Shown here in pieces: positions 12,480 through 24,912 of a DNA stretch of 64,000 bases; the first letter of the stretch is position 1, and each line of letters begins with the position of its first letter. Source of the stretch: Warburgia ugandensis (taxonomy: Eukaryota > Streptophyta > Magnoliopsida > Canellales > Canellaceae); the NCBI GenBank assembly GCA_035236585.1, contig CP141128.1, forward strand, positions 37,368,684 through 37,432,683. Reading direction: 5' to 3'. The notes below the pieces were generated by a model. It was not told the DNA's origin and searched no databases. It saw nothing but the letters and a program-made list of their open reading frames with translations. The position numbers and the translations under genes were made by a program.

Positions 12480-14165
12480 TTGAGGTGAAAAACCCAAAAA
12501 ATAAATTACTAAATTGAAAGGGGGCCAAAATTGATAACAGCACCCCCTATTTTGTCATTTTGTGGGCTATCACGAACTTGGCAAGTGAGAAGCAGGTGCG
12601 ACATGTAGACAATCAACTCGCCACATGTCAGCCTAGCTCTCCTATAATGGGCAACAAGTGAAAAAGATGGGGAACATAGGGAAGGGAAAAATCTTGGTGA
12701 CCTGCACCCCCTCCATGCATCCATTATTGATCAATCTCCCCATGCACAAGAAATCCTACTATCTCATCTCCCATCATTTTCCTTTGCTTAGATTCCACTT
12801 CCATTGACACACATAGGGGTTTTCCCCTCTTCTCGTTCATTTTTCTAGTCTGGTTCTAGGCAGTGATGGAGCCAGAGTTGCCGGCCATTGTTGGAACCCA
12901 CGTTCCCTCACCCTCCTTCCTTTTCGCTTCTCAAGCTAGCATAGATTGATGAGTGCATTGTCCTTTCTCCTTCTTTCTTTCTATTTTCCTCGGCAGTGAC
13001 TGAAACCTATAAAATCCTAGCTGACCCTTCTTCCCCTTTTCCCTATTGCTCTCTATCTCACTCATCTCTAGTTAGTGCAGCCCACAAGCATGTCATCCTG
13101 TCCTGTTCTTCCTCCGGCCACCCGCAGGCCAAAACCCACTTCCCTTTCCCTTTCTCTCTCTTCCTTTGCTCTCCTCCAATAGGCCGTACTAGTTTGGCTT
13201 CCCCTCCTATCTTCTCTCTCCTCTCTTCCTTGCTCCATCGGCGCCTAATTGGAAAATAAGGCTAACGCACTTGGTTTGATCCTCCCCAATGGCCACTATA
13301 TGGTGGTGACCCTATATCGCTTCCAATCCATGTAGATCTATACATATTCGACCATTGATCACAATCTAACAGTTGATTGAATACAAGACCACCAGATCTG
13401 TGACCTATCCAACCATCCAACATGATCCCTTCATTGATCTGTGTCCAATATGGCAGATCTGTTACTGATATGACCACCATCATGATCTAACCATTGATAT
13501 GCCCCAAAAGTTAGACCTGTGATCCATTTGTGAACCCCCTCATGATCCAATGCTTGATCAATCACCAACACCCTAATTTATGACTAATCTAATCCATTTA
13601 GCATGATCCAACAATTGAATAGTCACCAGAATCTAAATTTGTGATTGATCTGATCCGTTCATCATGTTCTAACCCTAGATTGGTCACTAAACATTAGATC
13701 TATGATTGATCTACCCCTATGAGATGATCTAACCACTAAATAGCCACTTAATAGCTAGATCTATGATGTACCACATCATTTGATATGGGATGAGATCTAG
13801 CCTCTCACCTCGATCTAACTGTAGATTAGCGAACCTGTACCTAGATTCATAATTATTTCAAGTATTCATCTTTATCTAACCATAGATCTATCACTAAAAC
13901 CCTAGAACAACAATGTATCTAAACCTTTCCTAGGATCTAACCATTGATTAACTCTCTCAGATCTATGATCTAACCATTGATTAACATTGTCAGATCAGTG
14001 AGATCAAGCACTATAACTCTCTCAAATCTATAATGGTTCCACAATTGGAGTGACAGATATGCAGATCCATGATTTCCTTTACACCAATCAATTGCAGAGA
14101 CATGATCTAAGCCATTCATTTAGAGATCTAGAATTAGACATGTAGATTTACCAATCTATGAATCG
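12480..14165 (+). repeat. D-like LTR fragment, ends uncertain
   Basis: At 12515-12550 a block (AAGGGGG..., then TTGATAA.AGCACCCCC) matches the same block at 22830-22860 in the family D LTR and is similar to 17060-17095 in family B. It is followed, as in those LTRs, by a pyrimidine-rich leader-like stretch (12740-13260) and a long GATC-rich region. I could not fix either end or find a target duplication. Confidence 0.45.
13275..13830 (+). repeat. Degenerate tandem array, unit about 60-61 bp
   Basis: The phrase CATGATC(T/C)AACCATTGAT recurs with variants at 13360, 13421, 13481, 13541, 13602, 13663 and 13723, spacings 60-61 bases. Between them 'AGATCTGTGAT' and 'GGTCACCA' variants also recur once per unit. 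Looser copies continue towards 14000 (for example near 13925 and 13967). The array lies within the D-like LTR fragment. Confidence 0.75.
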
Positions 14166-15319
14166 ACCCAAAGGAGGTACACACATTTAATAAGGATATG
14201 TGCACACAAGATAGGTGGATTAAGATTTACTATCTTGGAAAGATTAAAAACTGATATATTTTGATAAGAATGAATTTATGCATATGATGATTTATATGTT
14301 TATTGTCCTTAATGATAAAATTATGAAAGAATGTGAATACATAGTTAATATTTAGTCATACATTTCATTTCATCAAAATCATTAATTGAATAGCTAAAAC
14401 TTGAAAATACTAACATTGCTCTAGTTATGATGACCCAAATAAAAGAGTGTGAAATATCCCTGTTAGACTAAAACTTATATAGATATGCCTATATCCAGTG
14501 GATATTGTGACAATTTAAACATGGTTTGGCCCTAGATCACTTAGGACAATGTAGTATGATCTGCAGGAATACACTAAGAGCTTTAGATTCTAACCAGACA
14601 TAGAAAGACTATTTTTGACTTGAAATAGAAAGAACTTATAAACACAAACACACACTATCATTCAAGTTAAGAACATTGGAGTTCTTCTTTAGAGAACTAC
14701 AAGGAACTTCAAGGAAGTTTCCAACATGAATTCAACATGACATAATGAAAAGCTATCCCTATAAGGCCAGAAGAATCACACATAGGAAAACTCACATTTC
14801 CATAGGACAAAATCCCTCCAACTTGAGTTTTGTGTCTTAAAATCACTCTAGCTAACTCACAAAAGAGTATAGAAGATGTTGAACTAGTTATCAGAAAAAC
14901 TAGATAGACTTAGGCTGCTGTCATAGATGATGTTTGAGATTATCTTGCTAGACTAGTAGTGGCACCTCTAAAAGTTAATGTTAATATGTAAACATCACTT
15001 ATTATTTAACTAAACTACCAAATTAGGCATCGAGACTGAACCATAAGCTAAAAAATTTCATAGCGCTCACTTAGTTGAGCAATGTAGACAAATTAGTTGA
15101 ACTCATAAATTGGATTAGTATATTCATGATCTTTTCATGTTGTATCTTTGTTATCTTTGATTATCTTAATGAATATGTATTTAAACTCTTGCTTACTTAT
15201 GAATGTATAAGAAATGCCATTGGATAGCCAAAAAATATGTAAAAATAGTTGCGAGTGGACAAATATTTTAATAGCACATGCAATGTGCCTCGTTGAATAT
15301 AAAGTATTTGGTGTATGTT
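14166..15319. other. AT-rich stretch with no recognisable gene
   Basis: No coding frame above background, no repeat structure and no family match is visible. It probably consists of old transposon DNA. Confidence 0.45.
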
Positions 15320-16798
15320 TTAAAATTACTCACAAGTGCACGAATCATTTGCAATAGATGTACAAGAGTGAGGTTGATCCCAAGAGGAATCTCACAGTTT
15401 TGTTATGCTGATTGCATCTTGATTAAAGTTGTTTATCCTAACTAAAGGAAGATTGTATTTGATTGAACAAGGAAAGTAACTAAACATGTGTGGAATTGAA
15501 AGCACAATTAAGGAAACTTGAAAAGTATACTAAAAGTAAAACTTTTAAAATTTTTAAGTAATCTAAGATGCAAGATAATTCAGCAATGAAGTCTTAAACT
15601 AAAACTAAATTAAGAATTAAATAAGCTAATGAAAGAACTTTACTCAAGTTCCATGTGCATGTAATCCTTGGAGTTGTGCGCATGGGAGTTGTGAGGGAAA
15701 ATACAGATGATGCTAATGGTATTTAGAGGTATGCACATGAATCTTAACAAAGTAAAGTATAAACTAAAGTGTAATATGGGTTGCTAATAACTAAGCAATA
15801 TGTGTATGCAACTAAGTTGATGTAGAAGCACGAAATTTGTGGAACTAAGAATGCTTAATTGACTAGAAATGATGAACATAATACATGGGTGATTGGGAAT
15901 GGAATATGCATGTTACTCAAGTAGTAAACTAATAAAAAATTGAAGAACTTTAAAGCCTAGAAATTAATCAAAGTAGATTGCATAAGCCATGAACTTTTCA
16001 TTGAATGGAAAGAGTTACAATTCAAGTGCCCATGGACATAGTAAGCAAGATTCATGCGGCACTTTTCAAGAACATAAAGTCGATCCAAAACTTGTCTTCA
16101 ACTACTTCAAAACAATCCAACAATCACAGTCAAAGTAACATGTGTGTTCACCAAAGAAAAGTAAAGAGGAAGAGATAAAGAATGGAGGTAGAAGATGGAA
16201 AGGAGTAAGCAAATAGTTAAAGGAAAAGCAAGGATATTGAAGGCATGAATAAGTAAGGAAACAAAGGTGGTTCAATGGTTGCTTTCTCTTGGCTATCACT
16301 ACAAGATCTGGCAATCTTTGGATCAATGAAAACTAAGGCAAAAGAGAGAAAAACTCAAAGGAAATTAAGGCTGGAATTATGCGTTTAGAACAAACAACTA
16401 GGCTAAACAAGATGGAATTAAAACAAAGAATTAAAGCAAACCTAAATAACTTGGAAATTAAGGAAGAAATAAGTCTTGAAACTTGAAGGAGAAAACAAAC
16501 TTGGGCATGGAAGATAATGACTGAAAGGCAGAGGCATTGAAGGTCCCTTAAGTGCAACCATGGTGGTCATGTGTGAGGCATGGATGAGTAGACAAGGAGC
16601 TATGCATGATGGTCCTTTGCTTCTAAGGGAATAAATCATGGAAAGCTAATTCTCCCTTGATGCATGGAGTAGCTTGGGTTTTTGTAGAAGATTTTAGCTT
16701 TTGAGGTTTGCCAAAATTCTAGTCTAATGGATAAGAGAAAGGTATAACAAAGAAGAGAAAAGATTGAGATAGGATAAGTAACTTAAAAGTAGGACACT
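15320..16798 (-). repeat. Tat/Ogre-like non-coding retrotransposon unit, left part
   Basis: The segment ACTCACAAGTGCACGAATC...GAGGTTGATCCCAAGAGGAA (15337-15395) resembles a non-coding motif common in plant Ty3/gypsy Tat-lineage elements. The stretch matches 62050-63545 in layout and in parts of its sequence, including CTCTTGGCTATCACTAC at 16288 and 63240. It is interrupted at 16798 by a family B solo LTR and resumes at 19496. Lineage and orientation are inferred from memory of such motifs, not from a search. Confidence 0.45.
16794..16798 (+). repeat. Target-site duplication ACACT, left copy
   Basis: The five bases directly before the TGTAATGACC start of the family B solo LTR are ACACT, identical to 19496-19500. 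Confidence 0.9.
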
Positions 16799-17215
16799 TG
16801 TAATGACCCCAATTTTTGTAATATTAAAAGGCCATGAAAAGTTCAGTTTTAAAGATAAGGGCATTTTGGTCATTTCACTAGTCTCCTTGAATAAACCCAA
16901 GAATCTAGTCCTAAAAATGGTTCCATTAGATGCGTCTCGGAAAAAGGAATCCAACGAGACCAAAATCACCCAAAACAGAGTTAAAATGAGCAAGTTATGG
17001 CCCTTTGAAGTTCAGGGGCAAAACTATAATTTTTACAAAAATGGGTTTAGTGGCAAAACATAGGGGCCCGTTTTGATACGAGCACCCTTTATCTTCAACC
17101 TCCTAGAGGCTTCTGGAATGGCGGTGTTTCAAGGAGAAACCACCACCATTCTGGAGGTTTCTCCACCGCCATTCAAAGGCGGTTAGAACCCCTCCACAAC
17201 CCTCTATAAAAGCCC

Positions 17216-17223
17216 TATAAATA
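17216..17223 (+). promoter_or_regulatory. TATA box of family B LTR (solo copy)
   Basis: TATAAATA lies about 420 bases into the LTR, with a second TATAAAA about 10 bases upstream. The same box is kept in the reverse copies at 44756-44763, 50673-50680 and 38470-38477. It marks the likely U3/R promoter. Confidence 0.6.
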
Positions 17224-17394
17224 GAGCTCATGGGCGCCTCTAATGGCAGCCCAAAACCTTGGAGAAAACCCATCGTGGAGCAGTGACCTAGAGGGAAAAA
17301 TGAGGAGAAAAAACCAGCAACGAGCCAGGTACGTCCGAGATCGCTCAAAACTCATCTCCCCCATAGTTCCAAAGTCAATTTCACTAAGTTTTTG

Positions 17395-17760
17395 CGTGAA
17401 AAACCATGCAAAACGGAGCCCGGGAGAGCCACCAAGGACCCAGGGACGTCCCCTGGGCCGCACTGGTTCGATAGGGTCGAACCAGGGTGTCTTGAGAATG
17501 CCCCGGTCCCCCAGTCGACGCAGACGTTCCAATCGGAACGTGATGCGTCGAATGCGTCTGAAGAAAACCAACGAGCGCGTCCGGGGACGCGCCCGCTAAA
17601 GAGGAAGACGGGCTGAGGAGTGTAGCGCGTCTACAAACGCTCCTGCTGAGGTGCACACTGCAGACGAGCAGCGCGCTAGCAGAGGCATCATTTTTTGGTT
17701 GTTAAGGAAGCCAGGGCGCATGACGCTGACCCACAGCGCCCTAGCATTCCGTCTTTTTAT
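17395..17760 (+). other. CpG-dense GC-rich block in family B LTR
   Basis: Downstream of the TATA box the sequence becomes GC-rich with many CG dinucleotides and GACGCG/CGCGTC words, in strong contrast to its AT-rich surroundings. The matching blocks in the reverse LTRs are at about 44150-44410 and 50180-50470. The copies differ there by gained and lost segments more than elsewhere in the LTR. Confidence 0.7.
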
Positions 17761-19030
17761 CTTTAAAGACTCTATGTACATACGACACTAAAACGCTTAT
17801 AACTTGAGCTCTAGAGCTCCGATTGAGGAGCTGCAAAAGGTGTTGTGTCCGTGTCGACGACGCGGACACATCCAAACTATAAAATCTCTAATCAAGGCCC
17901 AATCAAAGGTGGACATGACCCTTAGAATAGGATGGTGGTGCGTGCCCACTAGAACGTTGGAAAACTGAGGATACCAAGGCCAAATTAGGACCTTAGGACA
18001 CCCATAGGCATAGGGATGGACCCCTAATGCCTAAGTAATAAGATCCAACTGCTCTAAACCCATAAAAGATAGGCTAAACTAACCTTGAGTCCCCAAACCA
18101 TGTTCAGGAGCGTACGAGGACAAGAGGGTTAACGCGACCTAGCCAGGTAGGTGCTCTATCACTATTAGATTCTTTTAAAAGAACTATTATTATTTTGAGA
18201 ACATATGTTTTGAATATATGACTTGATTTGCATGACTTAATTCAGCATGCATGATAAATGCTTTGTACATAGCCATGTTTTGAAATGATTGCATATACAT
18301 TATGCACATATCTGGGTTGCAAACAAGTGCATACATTGCATGATTTAAGTACTTGCAAAGATTGCATGTCCTTGAGGGTTGCCAAAAGACGCTGGAGTGC
18401 CGAGGGCCAGGTAGTTGTGAGGGACCCAAAGAGGACAAGTTTTAACAAGAGGTTTTGGCTTCTTTAATCTTATGTGATTTTGGAAAGTAAGCCATTGGGT
18501 GCTATGCCGAGGGGTCTGGGTTGGCCACCTGGCCTCTACCACTAATAGGTGGATGGGTACCACGCCCAAAAAGAGGCAAGTCCCTACATCGACTGCATGT
18601 GATACAGGGGGCTACCACTGGTGTCACGGCACTAGGTTGACGTGTCATAGGCCCCGTGGAGGCTATGACCGAGTGTCCTCAGGTACCCGGGGACCACACG
18701 GCAAGGAGTTTGTGGGCATAGTGGACCCTATGGTTTGATGAGTTATGTGCATTTCGTATAGCATGATATGAGGTTGGTCGACCATACCATACTAGAGGTC
18801 CATGAGTTGGACTCCATGAAGCATCTATTACATATCATGATGTCATCATATATATATATGATACTTTCAATTTTGGATTATGTGATCTTTTAAGTCATGA
18901 GTATTTCAGTTGATTATGGATTCTTATACTGATATTGAACTCGAGTATTCAAACATACGCATATTTTGAATGAGCATATGATTTTTAAACATCTCATGCA
19001 TTTATAAAACTAGTAGTGATAGGCTCCTAC

Positions 19031-19049
19031 TGAGTATATTATATACTCA
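19031..19049 (+). other. Hairpin-forming palindrome near family B LTR end
   Basis: TGAGTATAT-T-ATATACTCA is a nine-base perfect inverted repeat around one central base, 446 bases before the LTR end. It is conserved at 42867-42885 and 48892-48910. Confidence 0.75.
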
Positions 19050-19495
19050 CCCAATCCTTAACATTTTTCAGACATCAATAAGCACTCAAGGACAGGATAC
19101 GTACGTATATATCATGGTTCAGGACAGCTCCACTCACAAAAAGAGGGCATCTATGTTAGTGCTATGAGCAAGTGAATCCAAAAGGAAACAAATATACATG
19201 TAAGTAAACTCTCAACCCTTGGGACATGTGTTTGTACTTAGTTACAGGTGGGCTATGCGTTGTGACTGGGAAGACCTGGGGAAAAACATTTATGATTTCT
19301 GACGTTTTTCAAAAACTACCTTAGTTGTTGTGAAAGCAAAAGACACTCAGGGTTTTCAAAAATGAGTTTAAAAACAAAAGATTTTCCGCTGCATTGCATG
19401 TTTCTTTATAGAATGGTTTTCAAATAGGGATGCATCTCGCCTTAGGAAATTAGACATTGCATTTAAAAATGCATGAGAAAACTCAGGTCGTCACA

Positions 19496-19500
19496 ACACT
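19496..19500 (+). repeat. Target-site duplication ACACT, right copy
   Basis: It follows TCGTCACA directly and is identical to 16794-16798. Confidence 0.9.
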
Positions 19501-20585
19501 AGAGTAAGTAGGGAGTTTGGAAGGTGCTAGGAAAGTGAGGTTTAGTAGTTGGATTGTGGAGACCTTAGAGGTGTTGGAGGAGAAAATCATGGAAGGCATG
19601 GAAGATGATTGGAAGATGAGTGGTAGGTGGGAATCCTTAAGGAAGGTGCCAAGGTGCGTGGCACCACTTTTCAAGGAAGTGCCTCCCTCTTGTTCCCATG
19701 TCAGTTTTCCAAAGGATAAGGATGGTGATAGAGAGAGATAAGGAGAGAGTAAGTTGAGAAGTAGATAAGGGGTGGATCTACTTTGATTGGTTCACCTAGC
19801 ATGTTGTCTTAAAATGTGATAAATCTCCTCCATGTTTTACTAATTATCTCTTAAATTTACATGGGATAATTGCTTCAAAAAGTAATCAAATCATGTGGCC
19901 CCATGGGACATCACAGTGCTTATAGTTATTAAACATTGTACCAAGGATCATCCAATGGCTTAGAAAGTTGAGTATTGTGCTTGGGAACATCCAACGACTT
20001 GAAGTGATTTGAATTTGTGCCTAGAGACTTCCAAGTACATGTAAGGGAACAGTTAATATGGTTTGATGGTTCATTTTGATGGCTCATTCCTTGGTGGCTT
20101 AATTGGTTAACTTTGGTTTCTTTGTTAAACTATAAAACCTCATGTACGACTCCAATTCTCATGCAAAGGTGGTGGAATTGCATGGATTTTTACAATGGAC
20201 CCATTTTAATCACCTTTGGATCTTCCATTGCTTTCTTGCTTGCCTTAAGATGATCTTCAGCCTTTGTTTTATCTTTGGGATGATGAAATTTAGGTTTTTG
20301 GCCCTCTTTTGGTCTTGATCTTTAAGTCTTATTTAACTTGATCATGGCTGTTGGATCATCTTTTCAACACCTACAAAAGCGTAAGAAAAAGTTAATTAAA
20401 TCCTACAAAATTATGGTGATTCACATTCCTACTCCAGATTAGCTTCTTAACATGCAAAATATCAAACTTTTGAATCATTAGGTTTGAAATGCATGTTTTA
20501 TTAAATTTGGAAAAAATCTTATGATAATGCGCTATAATTTATAACACATGTACTACTATTTTGGTACTTTCTATATAAAATTGAA
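19501..20585. other. Continuation of the unit split by the B solo LTR
   Basis: This joins to 16798 across the insertion. No gene is seen. A 74-residue open frame at 19517-19741 has no recognisable domain and its opposite strand is open too, so I do not count it as a gene. Confidence 0.45.
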
Positions 20586-22290
20586 CACTTATCACACCGC
20601 CAAACTAGCATTTTATTAGTCCCTAGAAAAACATATGAAAAATATTGAAAACAAAATGGTTGTCATTTTCGTTGTACTCTCAATTACGTTTAGCATATGC
20701 AACAAGCTCTTAAACCCCTTAGTTATCCCTAGTGGACGAGTTAGGTCTCGTGAGGGTTTATAAATATGAATGAAAACTTCTAAAAGTTATCCACGTACCA
20801 AAGCCATTTTATTACAGTTACATCTTGGAGTGTAGTGTGTGTACAACCTACAGAAGTCAGGACTTCAAAATAGATATGTTTAAACTCCATTAGAAAGATG
20901 CATTAACCTAAAATTCTTAGTGGTATACACTTAGAAATAAAGCTTTCAAAGAAATGGGGTCAAACAAAATTCTCTCTTTATATGACATGATTCAGCGAGA
21001 CTAATGGTTCACATAATTTTCTTAAGCACCAATGAGACAAAAGAATATGATCTGTAAGAATGGATACCATTACCATGACCATTCGAATTAGTCCATCTTA
21101 ATTCATTTCCATCCATATCCTTATTAAGGCTATCTTCCAACTTAAGATCAATTGGTCTTTAGATAGGAGGATATGTAGGGTTGGGATAGGTTCTTAAAGG
21201 AAAGGATAAAAAGGGTTCAAAATTTCAATCCTGGCTAGAGGTCTTCAATAAGTGTTGGACTGATGTATATATCTTTTTCACTTTCTTCTTTATCTCTTTT
21301 CTTTCTTTTTTTCCTGATATTTCTGTTTGAATTTTCTTTTGTATTTCTTTTTCCTTGAGGAGAAGGCTTTCTTTTTTGTAACACTTTCATAATTTTTACT
21401 TCTTAGACTTTTGTATTTTTTCTATCATCTCTATTGAGTTTTGAAAAATACATAATGGATACTTATTTTACTAGGTCTCTAAGTTAAGGTAAATGGGGTT
21501 TTGAAAAGAAAAGGCTTCTCAAGAGGTTCAAAGGGTCTAAGATACTATCTGCATAGGCTTTATGTCTCTAGCTATAGCAAGGATGGTCTATATTATTTCC
21601 TAAGTTTCTTAAAACCTAGCAGATTCAATAAATGTTTAGGAAAGAAAGTTAGTACTCCTTGTGTATTCTTGGAAATTAACCAAAGATACTAAGATCTTCT
21701 AAAGTCTATGTATGATGAATAACATATGGAACATTTATAACCCTTAGAAAGATGATAGACTCTAATACTTAGGCCTCCACTAATTTCCTCAGCTTCTCTA
21801 AGTCATAACCATTTATCTGTCTAGACTATGCACTGTGTATAAGTATATTATGAAATTTAACTTTCTTAAAATGCTTCAAGATATGAATAAAATGTAGGAT
21901 TAGCCATGTGGATTTCTCTTAAAAATTTAAAGTAGTGGAAATATTAAGTTTCAAAAAATCCAATTCTTAACACAGTAAAGGAACTTTGACCTTAAAACTT
22001 TGAAAAACCTAGAAATTTTATTTTTTTTTAAAGAAAAACTGAAAATATCATGGATATCTACACCCCCAACATGAAATAAACATTGTCCCCAATATTTGGA
22101 AACATAGGACTTCTTATATGATAAATGGGTAATGTAGAACAATGCGACTCTCTAAAAAAACTCTGGGTTGCCTCCTAATGAGCACTAAGTTTAACATCCT
22201 CAGCCAAACATAATGATGTGATAAAATGCAATGATGAATATAGATCTTTTGGTGGGTGATGGTATTAGGAGACATGCTAAAGCGGGTCTT
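20586..22290 (-). repeat. Tat/Athila-like 3' non-coding region with trace of pol end
   Basis: The segment ACTTATCACACCGCCAAAC near 20588, the T-rich tract 21260-21430, and TCTGGGTTGCCTCCTAATGA near 22160 followed by GCACTAAGTTTAAC form a series I associate with the pol end and 3' non-coding region of plant Tat/Athila-type gypsy elements read on the minus strand. No usable open frame remains. The identification rests on motif recall. Confidence 0.4.
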
Positions 22291-22302
22291 TAAGGAGGGA
22301 AG
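22291..22302 (+). other. Polypurine tract before family D LTR
   Basis: AAGGAGGGAAGA stands just before a TGTAACAACCCC LTR start, so the LTR at 22305 was a 3' LTR or belongs to an element with little interior left. Confidence 0.6.
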
Positions 22303-22930
22303 ATTGTAACAACCCCAAAATTTTAATATTTCATGATCGAGGTATGAGTTTTCGAGGAGGATAAAGTTTTATGGGATCAAAATCAAGAATTGAAACATAT
22401 ATAGTTATATTCTATTCAGAAATTGGAATCAAATTACCAAAGAACGGTGAAAACGGAGTCCGAATGAGGAAGTTATCGGACTTCAAAGTTAGGGGTATTT
22501 TGGTAATTAAAAGTTAAAAAGAAAAACTTAGAACTTGGATTTGAAAATATCAAATATGGATTCTACTCGTCGATACGAATCCAACGACACTAAGTTTGCT
22601 AAAATTGGAGATTGGACAAATAAATAGGAATTTTCTTACAAAAGGGTATTTTAGTAATTTCACTAAATGGGCCCCACTTGCAGGAGTTAGAATTTGATAG
22701 TCAATGGAGTTGAAAAACATCATTAGTATGGCTTACCATTTTTTTTTACTAGCATCATGGTGCTAGAATAGTTGGGACATCATTATTAAACTTTAAAATA
22801 AATAAAAGAAAACAGAATTAAAATAACAAAAGGGGGGCACATTTGATAATGACACCCCCAATTAAGTGAAAATGTAGGAACAAACTTAGGTCTGTTCCCA
22901 AAACCTGATAGAGCCTAATGAATAGAATGA

Positions 22931-22977
22931 AAGAAGAAGAAGAAGAAGAAGAAGAAGAAGAAGAAGAGGAGAGAAGA
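22931..22977 (+). repeat. (GAA)n tract just upstream of family D TATA box
   Basis: About a dozen AAG/GAA units lie 25-70 bases before the TATAAAA at 23001-23007. Purine-rich GA tracts near plant promoters can bind GAGA-type factors, but that role here is a guess. Confidence 0.8.
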
Positions 22978-23000
22978 AGATGAAGGGAGATCTACTTGCC

Positions 23001-23007
23001 TATAAAA
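23001..23007 (+). promoter_or_regulatory. TATA box of family D LTR
   Basis: TATAAAA lies about 700 bases into the LTR, after the GAA tract and before a stretch of G/C-richer leader sequence. Confidence 0.5.
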
Positions 23008-23459
23008 CCTAGCCATGCCAGAGAAGAAGAGCTGGGTAGGGGTTTGCGTGTCGCCGAAAAAAGATGGAACTCACCGACGAAGATGGAAGCTCGAATTCCA
23101 AATCCGAACCCCTCACCTTGCTCGGCTCAAAGTCTAGGGCAAAAGCCCTTTGCTTCCAATGTGATCGGGGCATGAATAGTATGCACGTAGCTAGGATGGG
23201 GCATTTCATGACAGATCGAAGCCGATCTAGCATGCCTGAGTAGGGGAAAAACACAGTGAAGCTCCCAAGAGGTGAGATCTACAAAACCTTGTTCTTAATT
23301 TGGCAAATTTGTTAAATCGGTATAGTTTTATGCTAGATCTAGATTTATGGATGGTCTAACCATCCATTTCATAATCTAAACCTAGGGATAGGTAAATACC
23401 CACCTGATAAACTTTAAAATCAACTTAGATTTCTGATCTAGGCTATAAAACTTATCGGA

Positions 23460-23700
23460 CAATCTCAGACGTCCGATCAGGTACTGTTCATACAGTGAAA
23501 TTTGGATCAGACACCATAGATGGATCATACTACCTTGAAATTACTAGGATATAGGATAAATTGATGAATTTATATGTAAATTGACTATGAACAGATTGAA
23601 CGATCTTAGCCATCTGATCGGTTACTGTTCACATAATAACTTTTTGATGTCTGATTGCTTATCAGACACCACGAATGGATTCTAAAGCATGGAAAACCAT
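23460..23700 (+). repeat. Imperfect tandem duplication, period 141, in family D LTR
   Basis: TACTGTTCA occurs at 23482 and 23623, each preceded by a GATC(A/G)G-like segment and followed by an ATCAGACACCA(C/T) segment. The two units are clearly diverged. Confidence 0.65.
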
Positions 23701-24904
23701 ATGATATGGATTCAATCAAAGAATCCAAGTATGGGATAAGATATAATCTTATGATCCATACTGTTAAAGTTGTTTAATTAGAATTAATTGATTAGAATAA
23801 TTCATGGTTACTCTAATTAGTGGATCTAGGTGAAGATGAGGATTAGACTACCGTGGATCTTAGAGACTTGGCAAAAGTCATCGATCAACTAGTGGAGAAA
23901 TGGTTGAACTCACCACATGAGGTAAGTGGAGAATTAAGAAAGCATGTTTAATAGTAAGATGCATGTTTTAAAAATATCATTGCTATTATTGTGATAAAAA
24001 GACATTTATGGTACATGGGTACCATTACATCATATATGATGTATGAGTCTAGGATTTTACAGTACATCCTTAGTGGGCGATCACCTAATAAGTGAGTATG
24101 TTATGATTATGATGAGATATTCATATATATTATGGACAGGTAAGATGATTGTATATTATTATTTTTACTTCCAAGCGTGGTGGCCTGAGAGTTTGTTTTA
24201 GACAGGCATAAACCTAGGGATGCTATGCTAGGAGTGCTATGAGGGTTTGACCACCTACTCTTCAAAATTGTGATGATATGGATAACAAGCCCGAAGGGAG
24301 GCTAAAAGTCGGGTGGGACAATCATGGGAAGGCTGCCACTATGTGTAATAACCCTAATTTTTATGAATATAATTAAATTATTAAAAATTAAAAGTGGAAC
24401 TGGAACTTTGAGTTAGAGAAAATTTAATTTTTATAAAAATAAAATCAACACTTAAAACTTGGATATTTGTAATGTACTCGAAAAATTGATCAAAATGATA
24501 GTGAGTACGTCAAATTCTGTGTTAAGATGAAAATTCCTTATTTTCTCTATTTTTATGAATAAAAGGATAAAATAGTAATTTTACTCCTATCCAAAACCTA
24601 ACACATCAAAATTTGGAATGTACTCAGAAAACCAATCGAAACGACACTAAGTATGCTCAATTCTGAGTTCATAAGAATAAACCCTATTTTTCTCCATTTT
24701 TGGAATAAAAAGAGCAAAATGGTCTTTTCACAACTATGTGGGGCCACAAGGTTGGCCAACGATCTGGAAGACCACCATCATGGGTCAAACCACTACCAGC
24801 TGCTAGTGGAGAAGGAGGTGGTAATGGGAATCCAATGCCAATTTAATAATAAAAAGAATTGAAACATGATAATTATATGTAATCATAAAAAAATTCAAAA
24901 AACC

Positions 24905-24912
24905 TATAAATA
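24905..24912 (+). promoter_or_regulatory. TATA box of family A LTR
   Basis: TATAAATA lies about 560 bases into the LTR. The reverse solo copy keeps it at 36023-36030. Confidence 0.55.

Larger units (their letters stand above)
16799..19495 (+). mobile_element. Family B solo LTR, plus orientation
   Basis: This is a 2697-base LTR beginning TGTAATGACCCC and ending CAGGTCGTCACA, flanked by a perfect five-base duplication. No internal region is attached, so it is a solo LTR, the usual product of recombination between the two LTRs of an element. It matches both LTRs of the minus-strand element at 42423-51098. It carries a TATA box, a CpG-dense block, a central GC-rich block and a 3' hairpin, annotated separately. 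It looks older than the 42423-51098 copy because it differs from both of that element's LTRs more than they differ from each other. Confidence 0.92.
22305..24343 (+). repeat. Family D LTR, cut short by insertion of family A
   Basis: It begins TGTAACAACCCCAAAA after a polypurine tract and shows gypsy-LTR landmarks in order: a run reading 'CGAATCCAACGACACTAAG' near 22578, the GGGGGGCAC...GACACCCCC block (22830-22860), a GAA tract, a TATA box at 23001, and the central GGCATAAACC...GGGTGGGACAATCATGGGA block (24200-24335). At 24344 a family A LTR begins. I could not find the rest of D on the far side of A. Confidence 0.75.

Noticed and set aside
17215-17656. Cluster of overlapping frames of 70-118 residues on both strands, repeated at 44001-44876 and 50240-50724
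   Set aside because: All fall in the CpG-dense part of family B LTRs, where stop codons are rare by composition. Frames are not conserved between copies.
18499-18738. 79-residue frame conserved in all three B LTRs (also 43408-43169 and 49433-49194)
   Set aside because: Conservation follows the whole LTR block. There is no start context or codon bias, and similar frames exist on other strands. Recorded as a DNA block instead.
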